From contig NZ_JAKUMM010000002.1 in the NCBI RefSeq assembly GCF_022601735.1, positions 310,001 to 374,000 of the forward strand: DNA of 64,000 bases. The letters run 5' to 3'. Of this stretch, positions 31,740 to 40,132 are shown one piece after another (the first letter of the stretch is position 1; every line of letters starts with the position of its first letter). Source of the stretch: Atopomonas sediminilitoris. GTDB taxonomy: Bacteria; Pseudomonadota; Gammaproteobacteria; Pseudomonadales; Pseudomonadaceae. The translations under genes were made by a program, and so were the position numbers. A model generated the notes under the pieces. That model was not told the origin of the DNA, ran no database searches, and saw only the letters and a program-made list of their open reading frames with translations.

Positions 31740-31790
31740 TGTCGTAAATGCCTGATAAATCAGTGGGTTGCGGCTTGCGTGCGAATAGAT

Positions 31791-31808
31791 TGGAATGATT
31801 TCGTTACG
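31791..31808. promoter_or_regulatory. Candidate GcsR site A
   Basis: TGGAATGATTTCGTTACG shares the right arm CGTTACG and N4 spacing with sites B and C. It lies about 50 bases upstream of the sigma-54 promoter. The left arm is the least conserved of the three. Confidence 0.5.
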
Positions 31809-31873
31809 GTTTTTTTGTGCCAACCCGCCGAGCGCGTGGCGCTAACCCGCGTCAGTCGTGTGGCTTAAGGGCG

Positions 31874-31891
31874 TGTTGCGAAATCGTTACG
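31874..31891. promoter_or_regulatory. Candidate GcsR site B
   Basis: TGTTGCG-AAAT-CGTTACG is close to the 18-bp GcsR site I recall for P. aeruginosa (TGTAACG-N4-CGTTCCG). It is followed after one base by site C. Confidence 0.65.
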
Positions 31892-31892
31892 C

Positions 31893-31910
31893 TGTAGTGA
31901 AATCGTTACG
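31893..31910. promoter_or_regulatory. Candidate GcsR site C
   Basis: TGTAGTG-AAAT-CGTTACG forms a tandem with site B (19-base period) and ends six bases from the gcsR stop codon. Confidence 0.65.
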
Positions 31911-31915
31911 AGGCG

Positions 31916-33442
31916 CTATTCGTTGCCAATCCCGTACTTACGCAGGCGTTTGGCGATCGCGGTGTGGGAGGTGCCGAGGCGCTCGGCCAGTCGGCGAGTG
32001 GAAGGAAAGTCTTGATACAGCTGGCTGAGCAGGTCGCGCTCGTAACGCGCCATGCTGGCCTCTAGCGTTGCATGCTCGTGGTTGGGGTTTAACGAGGTGG
32101 CGGTGGCGGCGGGGATATCGAGATCAGCCTGATCAATCAAGGGACCTTCGCCAATCGCGGCGGCGCGGAAGATCACGTTTTGCAGTTGCCGCACATTGCC
32201 GGGCCACGCATGGTTGAGCAAGGTGTCGTGGGTGGCGGCGGTGAGGCGGCACGGTTGGCGGCGGATTTGTTTGCACGCTTGCTGCAAAAACGCTTCGGCC
32301 AGCGCGAGGATATCTTGGCCGCGCTCGCGCAAGGGCGGCACTTCGAGGTTGAGCACGTTAAGGCGGTAATACAGGTCTTCGCGGAAGCTGCCGGCGGCGA
32401 CCATGGCTTTTAAGTCGCGGTGTGTGGCGCTGACGATGCGCACATCCACTTGGATTTCGCGCTCGCCGCCAACCCGGCGAAAGCGTCCGTCATTTAAAAA
32501 ACGCAGCAACTTGGCCTGCAAGTACAGCGACATTTCGCCGATTTCATCGAGAAACACAGTGCCCTTATCGGCCAGCTCCAGCAGGCCCGGCTTGCCGCCG
32601 CGTTGAGCGCCGGTAAAGGCGCCAGAGACATAGCCAAACAGTTCGCTTTCGGCCAGATTCTCCGGCACCGCGGCGCAATTGAGCGCGAGAAAAGGCTCGC
32701 TGGCGCGTCCGCCGCCGCTGTGGCTGGCGCGCGCGATCAGCTCTTTACCGGTGCCGGTTTCGCCTTGGATCAGTAGCGGCGCATCCAATTGCGCCAAGCG
32801 CTGCGCCCGCGCTAACAGGGTGCGCATGGGCGGCGAGTTACCCAGTAGCGTGGCGAAGTCATCGGCTTGCTCTTGTAGCGCCGACAGGCGGCCACCGATG
32901 CGGCTGGGATGAAACAGAGTCAGCAGCGCGCCGGCTTGGCCGCTGTCATCGCTGGCCAGTGGCACGGCATCCAACAAAAAGGCTTGGCCGGCCAATAGCA
33001 CTTCACGCATCGGCAGGCGAAAACCGTGGGCTTGTAGCTCGCGGGTCAGCGCTGGGTCATTAAACAGCTCGCCCACGGTGCCGGCTAGGTGACGGCTGGC
33101 CTCAGGCAGGCAGCGTAAGAAGGCGACGTTGGCCAGCATGACGTGCGTGTTGGAATCCAGCAGCACCGCAGGGTCGGTCATGGCATCGAGCAGGGCATTA
33201 AGCTGCAAGCGCCGATGCTGGCTGGGCAGTAAATCAATCACGGCCACGGTTTGCACGCCGGCAATCGCCAGCAGCGCTTGGCGCAGCTCGGCGAGTACTT
33301 CTGGCAGCAGGGTTGGTGCGTCGATATAGACGTTCGGCGGCACCATTTCGACGGCGTCGAGGTTGAGGTTGCGCCCGCCCAGTAAGGCCAACACTTCTTG
33401 GGTGATGCCAACGCGGTCATCAAAGGTGACGTGAATACGCAT
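31916..33442 (-). CDS. gcsR: GcsR-like sigma-54-dependent activator of glycine catabolism (TyrR family)
   Basis: A 508-residue regulator. An ACT domain lies at about 1-75 (MRIHVTFDDRVGITQEVLALL), which in this family can sense an amino acid. A PAS-like domain follows (about 78-190), then an AAA+ domain with Walker A GETGTGKE, a GAFTGA-type loop (GAFTGAQRGG) and Walker B VFLDEIG. A TyrR-type helix-turn-helix is at the end (STRRLAERLGTSHTAIAKRLRKYGI). Immediate neighbourhood to gcvH and the matching sites make it the orthologue of P. aeruginosa GcsR, which activates this operon in response to glycine. The gene reads toward gcvH. Confidence 0.9.
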   Translation of the reverse strand: MRIHVTFDDRVGITQEVLALLGGRNLNLDAVEMVPPNVYIDAPTLLPEVLAELRQALLAIAGVQTVAVIDLLPSQHRRLQLNALLDAMTDPAVLLDSNTHVMLANVAFLRCLPEASRHLAGTVGELFNDPALTRELQAHGFRLPMREVLLAGQAFLLDAVPLASDDSGQAGALLTLFHPSRIGGRLSALQEQADDFATLLGNSPPMRTLLARAQRLAQLDAPLLIQGETGTGKELIARASHSGGGRASEPFLALNCAAVPENLAESELFGYVSGAFTGAQRGGKPGLLELADKGTVFLDEIGEMSLYLQAKLLRFLNDGRFRRVGGEREIQVDVRIVSATHRDLKAMVAAGSFREDLYYRLNVLNLEVPPLRERGQDILALAEAFLQQACKQIRRQPCRLTAATHDTLLNHAWPGNVRQLQNVIFRAAAIGEGPLIDQADLDIPAATATSLNPNHEHATLEASMARYERDLLSQLYQDFPSTRRLAERLGTSHTAIAKRLRKYGIGNE

Positions 33443-33582
33443 GCGGTCAGGCTGTGGTGATGGGGTGTTTCAGTCTGCCTAAGCGCTGCGGCGATGCCCA
33501 GTGTTTTCCCGTGGGTGCTGCCACACGGACGACTTGGGGTACACTCGCGCTTTGCTTACTTGATTGGTTTAACAGGGTCGCC

Positions 33583-34482
33583 ATGTTGCGAATGCGTCTG
33601 TTGTTACTCGGCGGTGGCAGTGCACTGGGGCAAGCGTTGCTGCGCCAAGGGGCTGAATACGATATTGGCTTCATCGCGCCGATCCCACCTGCCGGCGGTT
33701 GGGATGCGCCCAGCCTCACCGCGCTGGTGGATGAAACCCGCCCCGATGCCATCATCAATTTCGCCTTCTACCACGACTGGTTTCAAGCGGTGAGCGTGCC
33801 GGTTGAACGCTTGGCCGAGCAAGAGCGGGCCGTGGCGCGCTTGGCCAGCTTGTGCCAGCACCACGATATTTTGCTGATTCAGCCGTCGAGCTTCCGTGTG
33901 TTTGATGGTGCGCGTTCCACCGCTTACACCGAGCGTGACGAGCCGCTGCCGTTGGGCGAGTTGGGCCATGCGCTGTGGCGTATCGAACAAAGCGTGCGTG
34001 CGGCCAGCCCACGGCATGTGTTGCTGCGTTTTGGTTGGTTGCTGGATAACAGTTTGGACGGCTGGCTGGGGCGCTTCTTGCAGCTGGCGGCGCAGCAAGC
34101 CGAGATCAGCATGGCGGACGATCGCCGCGGCATGCCAACGCCGGTTGAAGATGCCGCGCGGGTGGTCTTGGCGGTGATTCAACAGTTGGATTGCGACGCA
34201 CCGTTGTGGGGCCTGTATCAATACGGCAGCCACGAGCCGGTGGCCGCGCACAGCTTGGCTAATCTGATCTTGCAGGAGGCGCGCTTGCAGGCGCCGCTGC
34301 AATGTCAGCAGGTGACGCCGGTGGCGCACAGCGCCCTGCCTGACGCCCACGACACCCCGCAACACGTGGTGTTTAACTGCAAAAAAATCATGCACACCTT
34401 CGGCATCAAGCAGCGCGCTTGGCGCGTGCAGTTGACCGGTTTGCTGGATAGTTATTACCGACAAGGCAAAACCCATGAGTGA
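33583..34482 (+). CDS. Sugar nucleotide-binding (RmlD-like) reductase family protein
   Basis: A 299-residue Rossmann-fold protein of the extended SDR/RmlD type. The N-terminal nucleotide-binding loop is LLLLGGGSALGQAL, slightly altered from GxxGxxG. A conserved PSSFRVFDG replaces the usual SSxxVYG, and the expected YxxxK catalytic pair is not obvious (GHALWRIEQSV at that place), so activity may be changed. ATG 33583 was chosen because the fold begins right after it and AGGG precedes it. The stop overlaps the start of the downstream epimerase by eight bases; the pair probably acts on the same nucleotide sugar, but the substrate cannot be told. Confidence 0.78.
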   Translation: MLRMRLLLLGGGSALGQALLRQGAEYDIGFIAPIPPAGGWDAPSLTALVDETRPDAIINFAFYHDWFQAVSVPVERLAEQERAVARLASLCQHHDILLIQPSSFRVFDGARSTAYTERDEPLPLGELGHALWRIEQSVRAASPRHVLLRFGWLLDNSLDGWLGRFLQLAAQQAEISMADDRRGMPTPVEDAARVVLAVIQQLDCDAPLWGLYQYGSHEPVAAHSLANLILQEARLQAPLQCQQVTPVAHSALPDAHDTPQHVVFNCKKIMHTFGIKQRAWRVQLTGLLDSYYRQGKTHE

Positions 34483-35428
34483 ACAACGCAGTAATGAGCC
34501 CCGTATTTTGGTCACCGGCGGCGCGGGTTTTATTGGCTCGCACTTGGTGGACTTGTTACTGAGCCAAGGCTTTGCCGTGACCGTGCTGGATAACCTGTCG
34601 TTCGGTCATCAGCACAACCTGCCGTTGGACAATCCCAAGCTGCGCTTTATCCAAGGCGATGTGGCCGACGCCACCGTTGTTGCCGAGGCCGTGCAAGGTT
34701 GTCAGGCGATTGCCCACTTGGCCGCAGTGGCCTCGGTGCAAGCCTCGGTCGATGACCCGTTGGGTACCCATCAAGCCAATTTGGTCGGCACGGTGGTAGT
34801 GGCCGAGGCCGCCAAGCAGGCCGGTATTAAGCGCATTGTGTTTGCCTCCAGCGCGGCGGTGTACGGCAACAATGGCGAGGGCGTGGCGATTGATGAAGAC
34901 ACCCCAAAGGCCCCGCTGACGCCGTACGCGGCCGACAAACTGGCCAGCGAGCATTACCTTGATTTTTACCGGCGCGAGCATGGTCTGACGCCTGCGATCT
35001 TCCGCTTCTTTAATATCTACGGCCCGCGCCAAGACCCTTCCTCTCCGTACTCGGGGGTGATCAGCATCTTCACCGAGCGCACCCTCAAGCAACAGCCGAT
35101 CACCGTGTTTGGCGACGGCGAGCAAACCCGCGACTTTGTCTTTGTTGCCGACTTGGTGGCCTTGCTGGCGCAAGCCTTACACGCCGAGCAGGTGCCGGTG
35201 GCCGCGGTCAACGTCGGCCTGCAGCGCTCGACCAGCCTGAACCAGCTGCTGGGCTATTTGCGTGAGATTACCGCCAGCCAGCCGAGCGTGACATACGCTG
35301 CAGGCCGCCCCGGCGATATTCGACACTCCTTGGCCAACAACCAGCGCCTGCGCCAGTGCTACGCGTTTGCGGAGCCTGTGCCCATGCTCGACGGCTTGCG
35401 TGCCTTGGTTGCCAGCGTTAAGGCTTAA
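34475..35428 (+). CDS. NAD-dependent epimerase/dehydratase (UDP-glucose 4-epimerase type)
   Basis: A 317-residue extended SDR. The NAD-binding motif is VTGGAGFIGSHLV, the serine of the triad sits in ASSAAVYG and the YxxxK pair in PYAADKLASE. FNIYGPRQDPSSPYSGVI and FGDGEQTRDFVFVADL are typical of UDP-glucose/UDP-GlcNAc 4-epimerase-like enzymes. It may serve surface polysaccharide synthesis. The 3' end overlaps the convergent hydroxy-acid oxidase gene by 11 bases. Confidence 0.88.
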   Translation: MSEQRSNEPRILVTGGAGFIGSHLVDLLLSQGFAVTVLDNLSFGHQHNLPLDNPKLRFIQGDVADATVVAEAVQGCQAIAHLAAVASVQASVDDPLGTHQANLVGTVVVAEAAKQAGIKRIVFASSAAVYGNNGEGVAIDEDTPKAPLTPYAADKLASEHYLDFYRREHGLTPAIFRFFNIYGPRQDPSSPYSGVISIFTERTLKQQPITVFGDGEQTRDFVFVADLVALLAQALHAEQVPVAAVNVGLQRSTSLNQLLGYLREITASQPSVTYAAGRPGDIRHSLANNQRLRQCYAFAEPVPMLDGLRALVASVKA

Positions 35429-36572
35429 GCAAGGTGCTGTTGGCTTGGCTGAGCGAGTCAATGCCGCACAAGGCCATGGCAACGCGTAGCTCGTGTTGCC
35501 AGCCGCGCAGCCATTGTTCCACCCCGGCCTGACCTCCTGCGGCCAGCGCCCATGCCCAAGGCCGGCCGACCATCACGGCGTTGGCACCCAGAGCGCAGGC
35601 CTTGAGCAGGTCGGCACCGCTGCGCACGCCCCCGTCGATCAGTAGCGGCACGCGGCCATCTATCTGCGCGGCGATCATCGGCAGCTGACTGATGGTGGAG
35701 GCAACATCATCCAGCTGGCGGCCACCGTGGTTCGACAACACCAGTGCATCGGCACCACTGTCGCAGGCGGGCTCGACATCGGCGCAGTCCAAAATCCCCT
35801 TTAAGACCAAGGTGCCCGGCCATTGTTGACGCAGCCAGGTGATGTCTTGCCACGTCACGCTGGGATCAAACTGTTGGTCGAGCCAAGCTTTGAACTGATT
35901 AAGGTCGTGCGGGGCCGTGGCTTGCTCGGCTAAGTTGGCAAACTGATGGGGTTTGCCGCGCAGGCCCACGTCCCATAACCATTGCGGGCGTTGTGCCAGC
36001 TGCCATGCCTTGCTGAGTTTGCCGGTCCAGTGCTGAGTCAACAGGCCATTGCGCTGATCACGATGACGCACCCCGGCCACGGCCAAGTCGATGGTAAACA
36101 CCAGCGTGCGGCAGCCTTGCTGCCAGATGTGCTGCAGTAAGTCGGCGACAATCGCGCGGTCGCGCAGCATGTACAGCTGAAACCAGCACGGTGTTTGGCT
36201 AGCCGCGTGCACCTCGGCCACACTGCAAATACCCACGGTAGACAAGCTAAACGGCACTTTTAGTGCGGCGGCCGCGCGGGCGGCTTGCGCCTCGCCACGG
36301 CGGGCGTACAGCCCAGCCATACCAATGGGCGCGAGGACTAACGGCATGGCAAGGCTTTGCCCCAACAGCGTGCAGCGGGTGTCGCACTGGCTGACATCTT
36401 TAAGCACGCGCTGGCGTAAGCGCAGCGCGGCAAAGTCAGCTTGGTTGGCGTGCAGCGTGTGCTCGTCGCCAGCGCCGCCATCGATGTAGTCGAACAAAAA
36501 ACGCGGCAGCCGTTGCCGGGCTTGTCGGCGGTAATCGGCGCAACTGGCGGCAAACACGAGTGGCGTCGGCAT
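35418..36572 (-). CDS. FMN-dependent alpha-hydroxy-acid oxidase/dehydrogenase
   Basis: A 384-residue TIM-barrel flavoenzyme of the lactate/mandelate/glycolate oxidase family. Visible are FDYIDGGAGDEHT near the start, MPLVLAPIGMAG, the substrate-side WFQLYM, and the catalytic His in VLSNHGGRQLDD followed by the phosphate-binding GGVRSGADLLKACALGANAVMVGRP. It oxidises a 2-hydroxy acid to the 2-oxo acid. It is the last gene of a three-gene operon with a ThDP enzyme (3-base gap) that could act on that 2-oxo acid. Substrate unknown; not safely lldD. Confidence 0.9.
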   Translation of the reverse strand: MPTPLVFAASCADYRRQARQRLPRFLFDYIDGGAGDEHTLHANQADFAALRLRQRVLKDVSQCDTRCTLLGQSLAMPLVLAPIGMAGLYARRGEAQAARAAAALKVPFSLSTVGICSVAEVHAASQTPCWFQLYMLRDRAIVADLLQHIWQQGCRTLVFTIDLAVAGVRHRDQRNGLLTQHWTGKLSKAWQLAQRPQWLWDVGLRGKPHQFANLAEQATAPHDLNQFKAWLDQQFDPSVTWQDITWLRQQWPGTLVLKGILDCADVEPACDSGADALVLSNHGGRQLDDVASTISQLPMIAAQIDGRVPLLIDGGVRSGADLLKACALGANAVMVGRPWAWALAAGGQAGVEQWLRGWQHELRVAMALCGIDSLSQANSTLLKP

Positions 36573-36575
36573 ACG

Positions 36576-38306
36576 TCACCCCGTCACACGGCGCCACAGC
36601 GCCCGGCTAATTACGCGCACTTTGTCGCGCGGGGTAAAGCGTTGCAGCGTGGCTTTGACCACGCCTTCGGTAAAGCGCGTGCGTTTGCTGTAGTCGATGG
36701 CCACATCGACCAGCACGGTGTGCTGCTGTTCGGCCAGCGCCAAGGCTTGGCGAATGCCGGCGGCGCAGTCTTGATTGTTATGGATGCGCACAAACTCGAC
36801 GCTGCAGGCTTTGGCCAAGGCTTGTAAATCAAGGTTGGGCAGTACGCTGCAGGTTTTGCGGTTGTAGGGGATTTCTTGGGCTTGGGCGATTTGCGAGAGC
36901 TCGCCGTCATTGAACACAAACACCACCGCGCCGAGCTTCAAGCTGCTGGCAGTTAACAGCTCCAGACCGGTCATGCGCACGGCACCGTCACCGACCACGC
37001 CGACCACAGGGCGCGACGGGTTAGCCAGCTTGGCGCCGATGACGGCGGGTATGCAGTAGCCCATGGCGTTGAAATCGCTCGGTGAGATGAACTGCCGTGG
37101 GCCGTGGATGGGCATCAACTCAGCGAGCAAAAACGTGTGGTTGCCGTCGTCGGCCACCACGATGGCGTCATCGCTTAATTGCTCGCGCAAGTCGGCGCAA
37201 AAGCGCATGGGGTTAACGCGGCCTTGGCTGTCATGGTTGAGCCAGCTGGCTTGGTAGGCGTGCTTGTCATGGGCGATACGTTTGGCCACGCCGCGCTCAG
37301 CATGGGGTTTACGGCGCTGCTGCACGGCGGCGAGCAAGGCCGGCACCAGCTGCTGGGCGTCGCCTTGCAGCGTGAGCTGGGCGGCAAAGTTGGCGTTGAA
37401 CACCTGAGGGTTGATGTCCAGATGAATCAGCTGCGTCGGCACCGGCATGCTGTAACTGCCGGTGGGGATTTCCGCAAAGCGAGTACCAATGGCTAACAAA
37501 CAGTCGCACTCGGCAAACGCGTTGGTTGCGGCGGGCACCGCATAAGCCCCAAAGCCCATGCCGGTGTGCAGTGGATGGTTGCTAGGGAAGGCGCTTAAGC
37601 CTTGCAGCGTGGTGCAAACCGGGGCTTCTAACAGCTCTGCCAGGGTTTGTAGCGCGCGGCTGGCGCCCATGCCGCCCCAACCGACGAAAATCCCCGGTTG
37701 CTTGGCTGCTAATAGCCGCTCGGCGGCCTCAATAATGGCGGCATTGGGCAACTCGCTCGTCTTGCTGGCGGCTTGGTAGGTGGGCATGTCGTCCACCTCG
37801 CCCAAAAAGTTACCGATGTTGTACGGCAGCTCAACAAACACCGGGCCCGGCTCGCCAGTGGTGGCGATGCGGTAGGCCTCATAAAACAGCGGGATGACGT
37901 CGGCATGCCGGGTGATTTTGAACTGCGCCTTGCTGATCGGCTTGATCAGGCTGTGCTGGTCCATGTCATGCAGTTGATATTGCCGGCCGTTGGCGCTGTG
38001 AATGCCGCCGCTGATGATCAGCATGGGAATACCGTCCAGCCCTGCCTCACCAATGCCGCTGGCGGCGTGGGTTACGCCGGCTGCGGGCACGATGACCAAG
38101 GTGCCAATCTGCTCGCTGGTGCGGCTCACCGCATCGGCCATAAACGCCGCTCCGCATTCGTGTCCGACCAATACGGGGGTGATGCTCGCGGAGGCATTGA
38201 GCTCGTCGTACAGCTCGGTGTTGTGAACGCCGGGAATGCCGAAGGTGTGCTTAACCCCCAGTTGTTCGAGGGCAAAACGGGCTAAGGCCGCGCCTGATTT
38301 TTTCAT
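36576..38306 (-). CDS. ThDP-dependent enzyme, acetolactate synthase/decarboxylase superfamily
   Basis: A 576-residue thiamine-diphosphate enzyme with the standard PYR, central and PP domains. The cofactor-activating Glu is in LVGHECGAAFMADA (about residue 50) and the ThDP/Mg motif is GDG..N (VGDGAVRMTG to FNDGEL, about 437-466). The central part has GWGGMGASRAL. Sequence alone does not separate 2-oxo-acid decarboxylase, carboligase or lyase activity. No regulatory small subunit (ilvH-like) is adjacent, so branched-chain biosynthesis is unlikely. It lies between the FAD dehydrogenase and hydroxy-acid oxidase genes in one operon. Confidence 0.88.
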   Translation of the reverse strand: MKKSGAALARFALEQLGVKHTFGIPGVHNTELYDELNASASITPVLVGHECGAAFMADAVSRTSEQIGTLVIVPAAGVTHAASGIGEAGLDGIPMLIISGGIHSANGRQYQLHDMDQHSLIKPISKAQFKITRHADVIPLFYEAYRIATTGEPGPVFVELPYNIGNFLGEVDDMPTYQAASKTSELPNAAIIEAAERLLAAKQPGIFVGWGGMGASRALQTLAELLEAPVCTTLQGLSAFPSNHPLHTGMGFGAYAVPAATNAFAECDCLLAIGTRFAEIPTGSYSMPVPTQLIHLDINPQVFNANFAAQLTLQGDAQQLVPALLAAVQQRRKPHAERGVAKRIAHDKHAYQASWLNHDSQGRVNPMRFCADLREQLSDDAIVVADDGNHTFLLAELMPIHGPRQFISPSDFNAMGYCIPAVIGAKLANPSRPVVGVVGDGAVRMTGLELLTASSLKLGAVVFVFNDGELSQIAQAQEIPYNRKTCSVLPNLDLQALAKACSVEFVRIHNNQDCAAGIRQALALAEQQHTVLVDVAIDYSKRTRFTEGVVKATLQRFTPRDKVRVISRALWRRVTG

Positions 38307-38330
38307 CGTGCAAACTCCTGTGGGTATGAA

Positions 38331-39944
38331 CTAGCCGCCGGTGGCAATGCACTGAGCAGCACGGCGCGCGGTAAAAATGCAGTTGCTAAGGAAGGTGCCT
38401 TCGAGCGAGCGCCGTCCGCTGATACCGCCGCCGCCAAAGCCAGCTGCCTCGCCGCAGGCGTACAAGCCGGGGACGGGTTGGTTGGCGGCGTTAAGCACGC
38501 GCGAACTCAAGTCGGTGAGCATGCCGCCCATGCTTTTACGGCTGATCACGCGTGTGCGGATGGCGATCAAAGGGCCGGCAGCGGGCGCGTTGATTGACTG
38601 AAAGTGGCAGGTGCGCATGCGCTCGCTGCGCCATTGGCGTAGCTGCTGGATACGCCGTAGCTGCTCGTCGTTGTGCAGTGCTGGGCCGCGGGCGATTTGG
38701 GCGTCGTAACGGGCGACGGCGGCCTGTAGCTGCTCGGGCTGCAGGCGATTATCGGCACACAGCGTGCGCATCTTGCGCGCCAGCTCGCTGAGGTCGTGGG
38801 CGTGTATGACGTCAGGGCAGTGCTGCATCAGCCAGCGTGTTTGTGCGCGATTGCCGCGCAGCAGTTGCCAAGCCAAGGCCAATAAGCGCCGATCACGAAA
38901 CAGTGGGTTGCTGTCAGTGCCGCTGATGGCCAGCTCGCGGTCGGCAATGCGGGCATTGAGCAGCAGCCAGCCGTATTGCCCGGGCAAGTGTCCGATCTGT
39001 TTGCACAGATCGTGCGTATCGAAGCCGCTGACCAAGGGCATAGGGCCAATACGTTGCCCGCTGGCGTCGAGCCATAAGGCCGAGCGGGGCGGAATCAAAC
39101 TCAGCCCGTGACGTTCAAATTCGGGGTTAGGGTGAGCAATGCCGGCGGCGTAATTCCACATGTGGCCCAAATTGCAGACTTGTCCGCCGAGGCCGTCAAC
39201 CATGTCGTGGAGTGCGCCATCGGCGCGCGCAAACGTGCCGTTGAGGATGTTCTCGGGGTAGGCGCCATAGCAGTCCTGATCCCAGTGTTGACGCACCTTG
39301 GCGAGATTGCCGTTGATGCCGCCGCCGCAAATCACCGTGTGCTCGGCGTGTACGCTGAAGGCTTGGCCTTGGTGCTGGCCGCAACAACCGCTCACGCGAC
39401 CGTCGTGGCTGAGTAATTGGCTCACCTGGTGTTGCTCAAGGCAGCGCAGCAAGTGGGCGTTGCGGTGTTCACGTAAGCGGCGCAACAAGGTTTGCGCCAC
39501 GCCACGGCCACACCCCCAGGCGATGTGATAACGCGGTAGCGAGTTGCCGTCGCCGTGATTGCCCCGCTCAACCCATTGCACTGCCGGCACAAAGCGAATG
39601 CCTTGCTGGCTGAGCCAGTCATAAATGTCGCGGCGGTTGTATTCGCTGTACGCCTTGGCCCAGCTTAGCCCCCATTGCTCGTGGGGCTGAAAGGCAGCCG
39701 CCTGCTGCCAGTCATGGAAAAACAACTCGGCGCTGTCGCGAATACCTTGGCGGCGCTGCTCGGGGGTTTCGCTCAGCAACATGCCGCCGAAAGCATCATT
39801 CGCTTGGCCGCCCCATTGGGCAAAGGCGGCGCGGTCTAACAGGGTCACTGCGCGGCCTTGTTGCAGTAGCTCCAAGGCCGTACACAGGCCGGCAAGGCCC
39901 GCGCCGATGACCAGTGTTTCGCACTTGATTGAAGGAGTCGCCAT
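38331..39944 (-). CDS. FAD-dependent dehydrogenase (fumarate reductase / ketosteroid dehydrogenase-like)
   Basis: A 537-residue flavoprotein of the FAD_binding_2 family. The FAD-binding loop is VIGAGLAGLCTALELL at the N-terminus, followed by GGQANDAFGGM. Near the C-terminus lie SRKSMGGMLTD and GLYACGEAAGFGGGGISGRRSLEGTFLSNC, typical of Kstd-like FAD dehydrogenases. It is probably soluble and oxidises an organic acid or cyclic ketone. Start ATG 39944 has GAAGGAG-like bases nearby in the reverse sense and matches the family start; the frame extends 45 codons upstream. First gene of the operon, divergent from the AraC-type regulator. Confidence 0.85.
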   Translation of the reverse strand: MATPSIKCETLVIGAGLAGLCTALELLQQGRAVTLLDRAAFAQWGGQANDAFGGMLLSETPEQRRQGIRDSAELFFHDWQQAAAFQPHEQWGLSWAKAYSEYNRRDIYDWLSQQGIRFVPAVQWVERGNHGDGNSLPRYHIAWGCGRGVAQTLLRRLREHRNAHLLRCLEQHQVSQLLSHDGRVSGCCGQHQGQAFSVHAEHTVICGGGINGNLAKVRQHWDQDCYGAYPENILNGTFARADGALHDMVDGLGGQVCNLGHMWNYAAGIAHPNPEFERHGLSLIPPRSALWLDASGQRIGPMPLVSGFDTHDLCKQIGHLPGQYGWLLLNARIADRELAISGTDSNPLFRDRRLLALAWQLLRGNRAQTRWLMQHCPDVIHAHDLSELARKMRTLCADNRLQPEQLQAAVARYDAQIARGPALHNDEQLRRIQQLRQWRSERMRTCHFQSINAPAAGPLIAIRTRVISRKSMGGMLTDLSSRVLNAANQPVPGLYACGEAAGFGGGGISGRRSLEGTFLSNCIFTARRAAQCIATGG

Positions 39945-40003
39945 GGGTCGAACACCTGCGCTAAAAGACGCCTCTAATCTAGAGCGAGCCAGGTTCACGC
40001 GGC

Positions 40004-40019
40004 CTGACCGTTTGCGAGT
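40004..40019. promoter_or_regulatory. Operator repeat 1 in the regulator/operon spacer
   Basis: CTGACCGTTTGCGAGT is repeated perfectly 22 bases further on. It lies about 60 bases upstream of the FAD dehydrogenase start. Two direct repeats one or two helical turns apart are how AraC-family activators bind. Confidence 0.65.
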
Positions 40020-40025
40020 GCTGGG

Positions 40026-40041
40026 CTGACCGTTTGCGAGT
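40026..40041. promoter_or_regulatory. Operator repeat 2 in the regulator/operon spacer
   Basis: The second perfect copy of CTGACCGTTTGCGAGT, with a 22-base period from the first. The spacer otherwise shows no obvious consensus promoter. Confidence 0.65.
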
Positions 40042-40132
40042 TTTGCGGCAAGTGTGCGCATCTTGACGCGCGTCAGCATGCTTGGCGTGCAGCTGGGTCA
40101 ACATGCGCTCACTGAGCAAAAGGTGAGCGGGC

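Noticed and set aside
33604..34515. 303-codon frame antisense to the RmlD-like gene
   Set aside because: His/Gln/Arg-rich shadow peptide; the plus-strand gene is supported by its fold and by overlap with the next gene.
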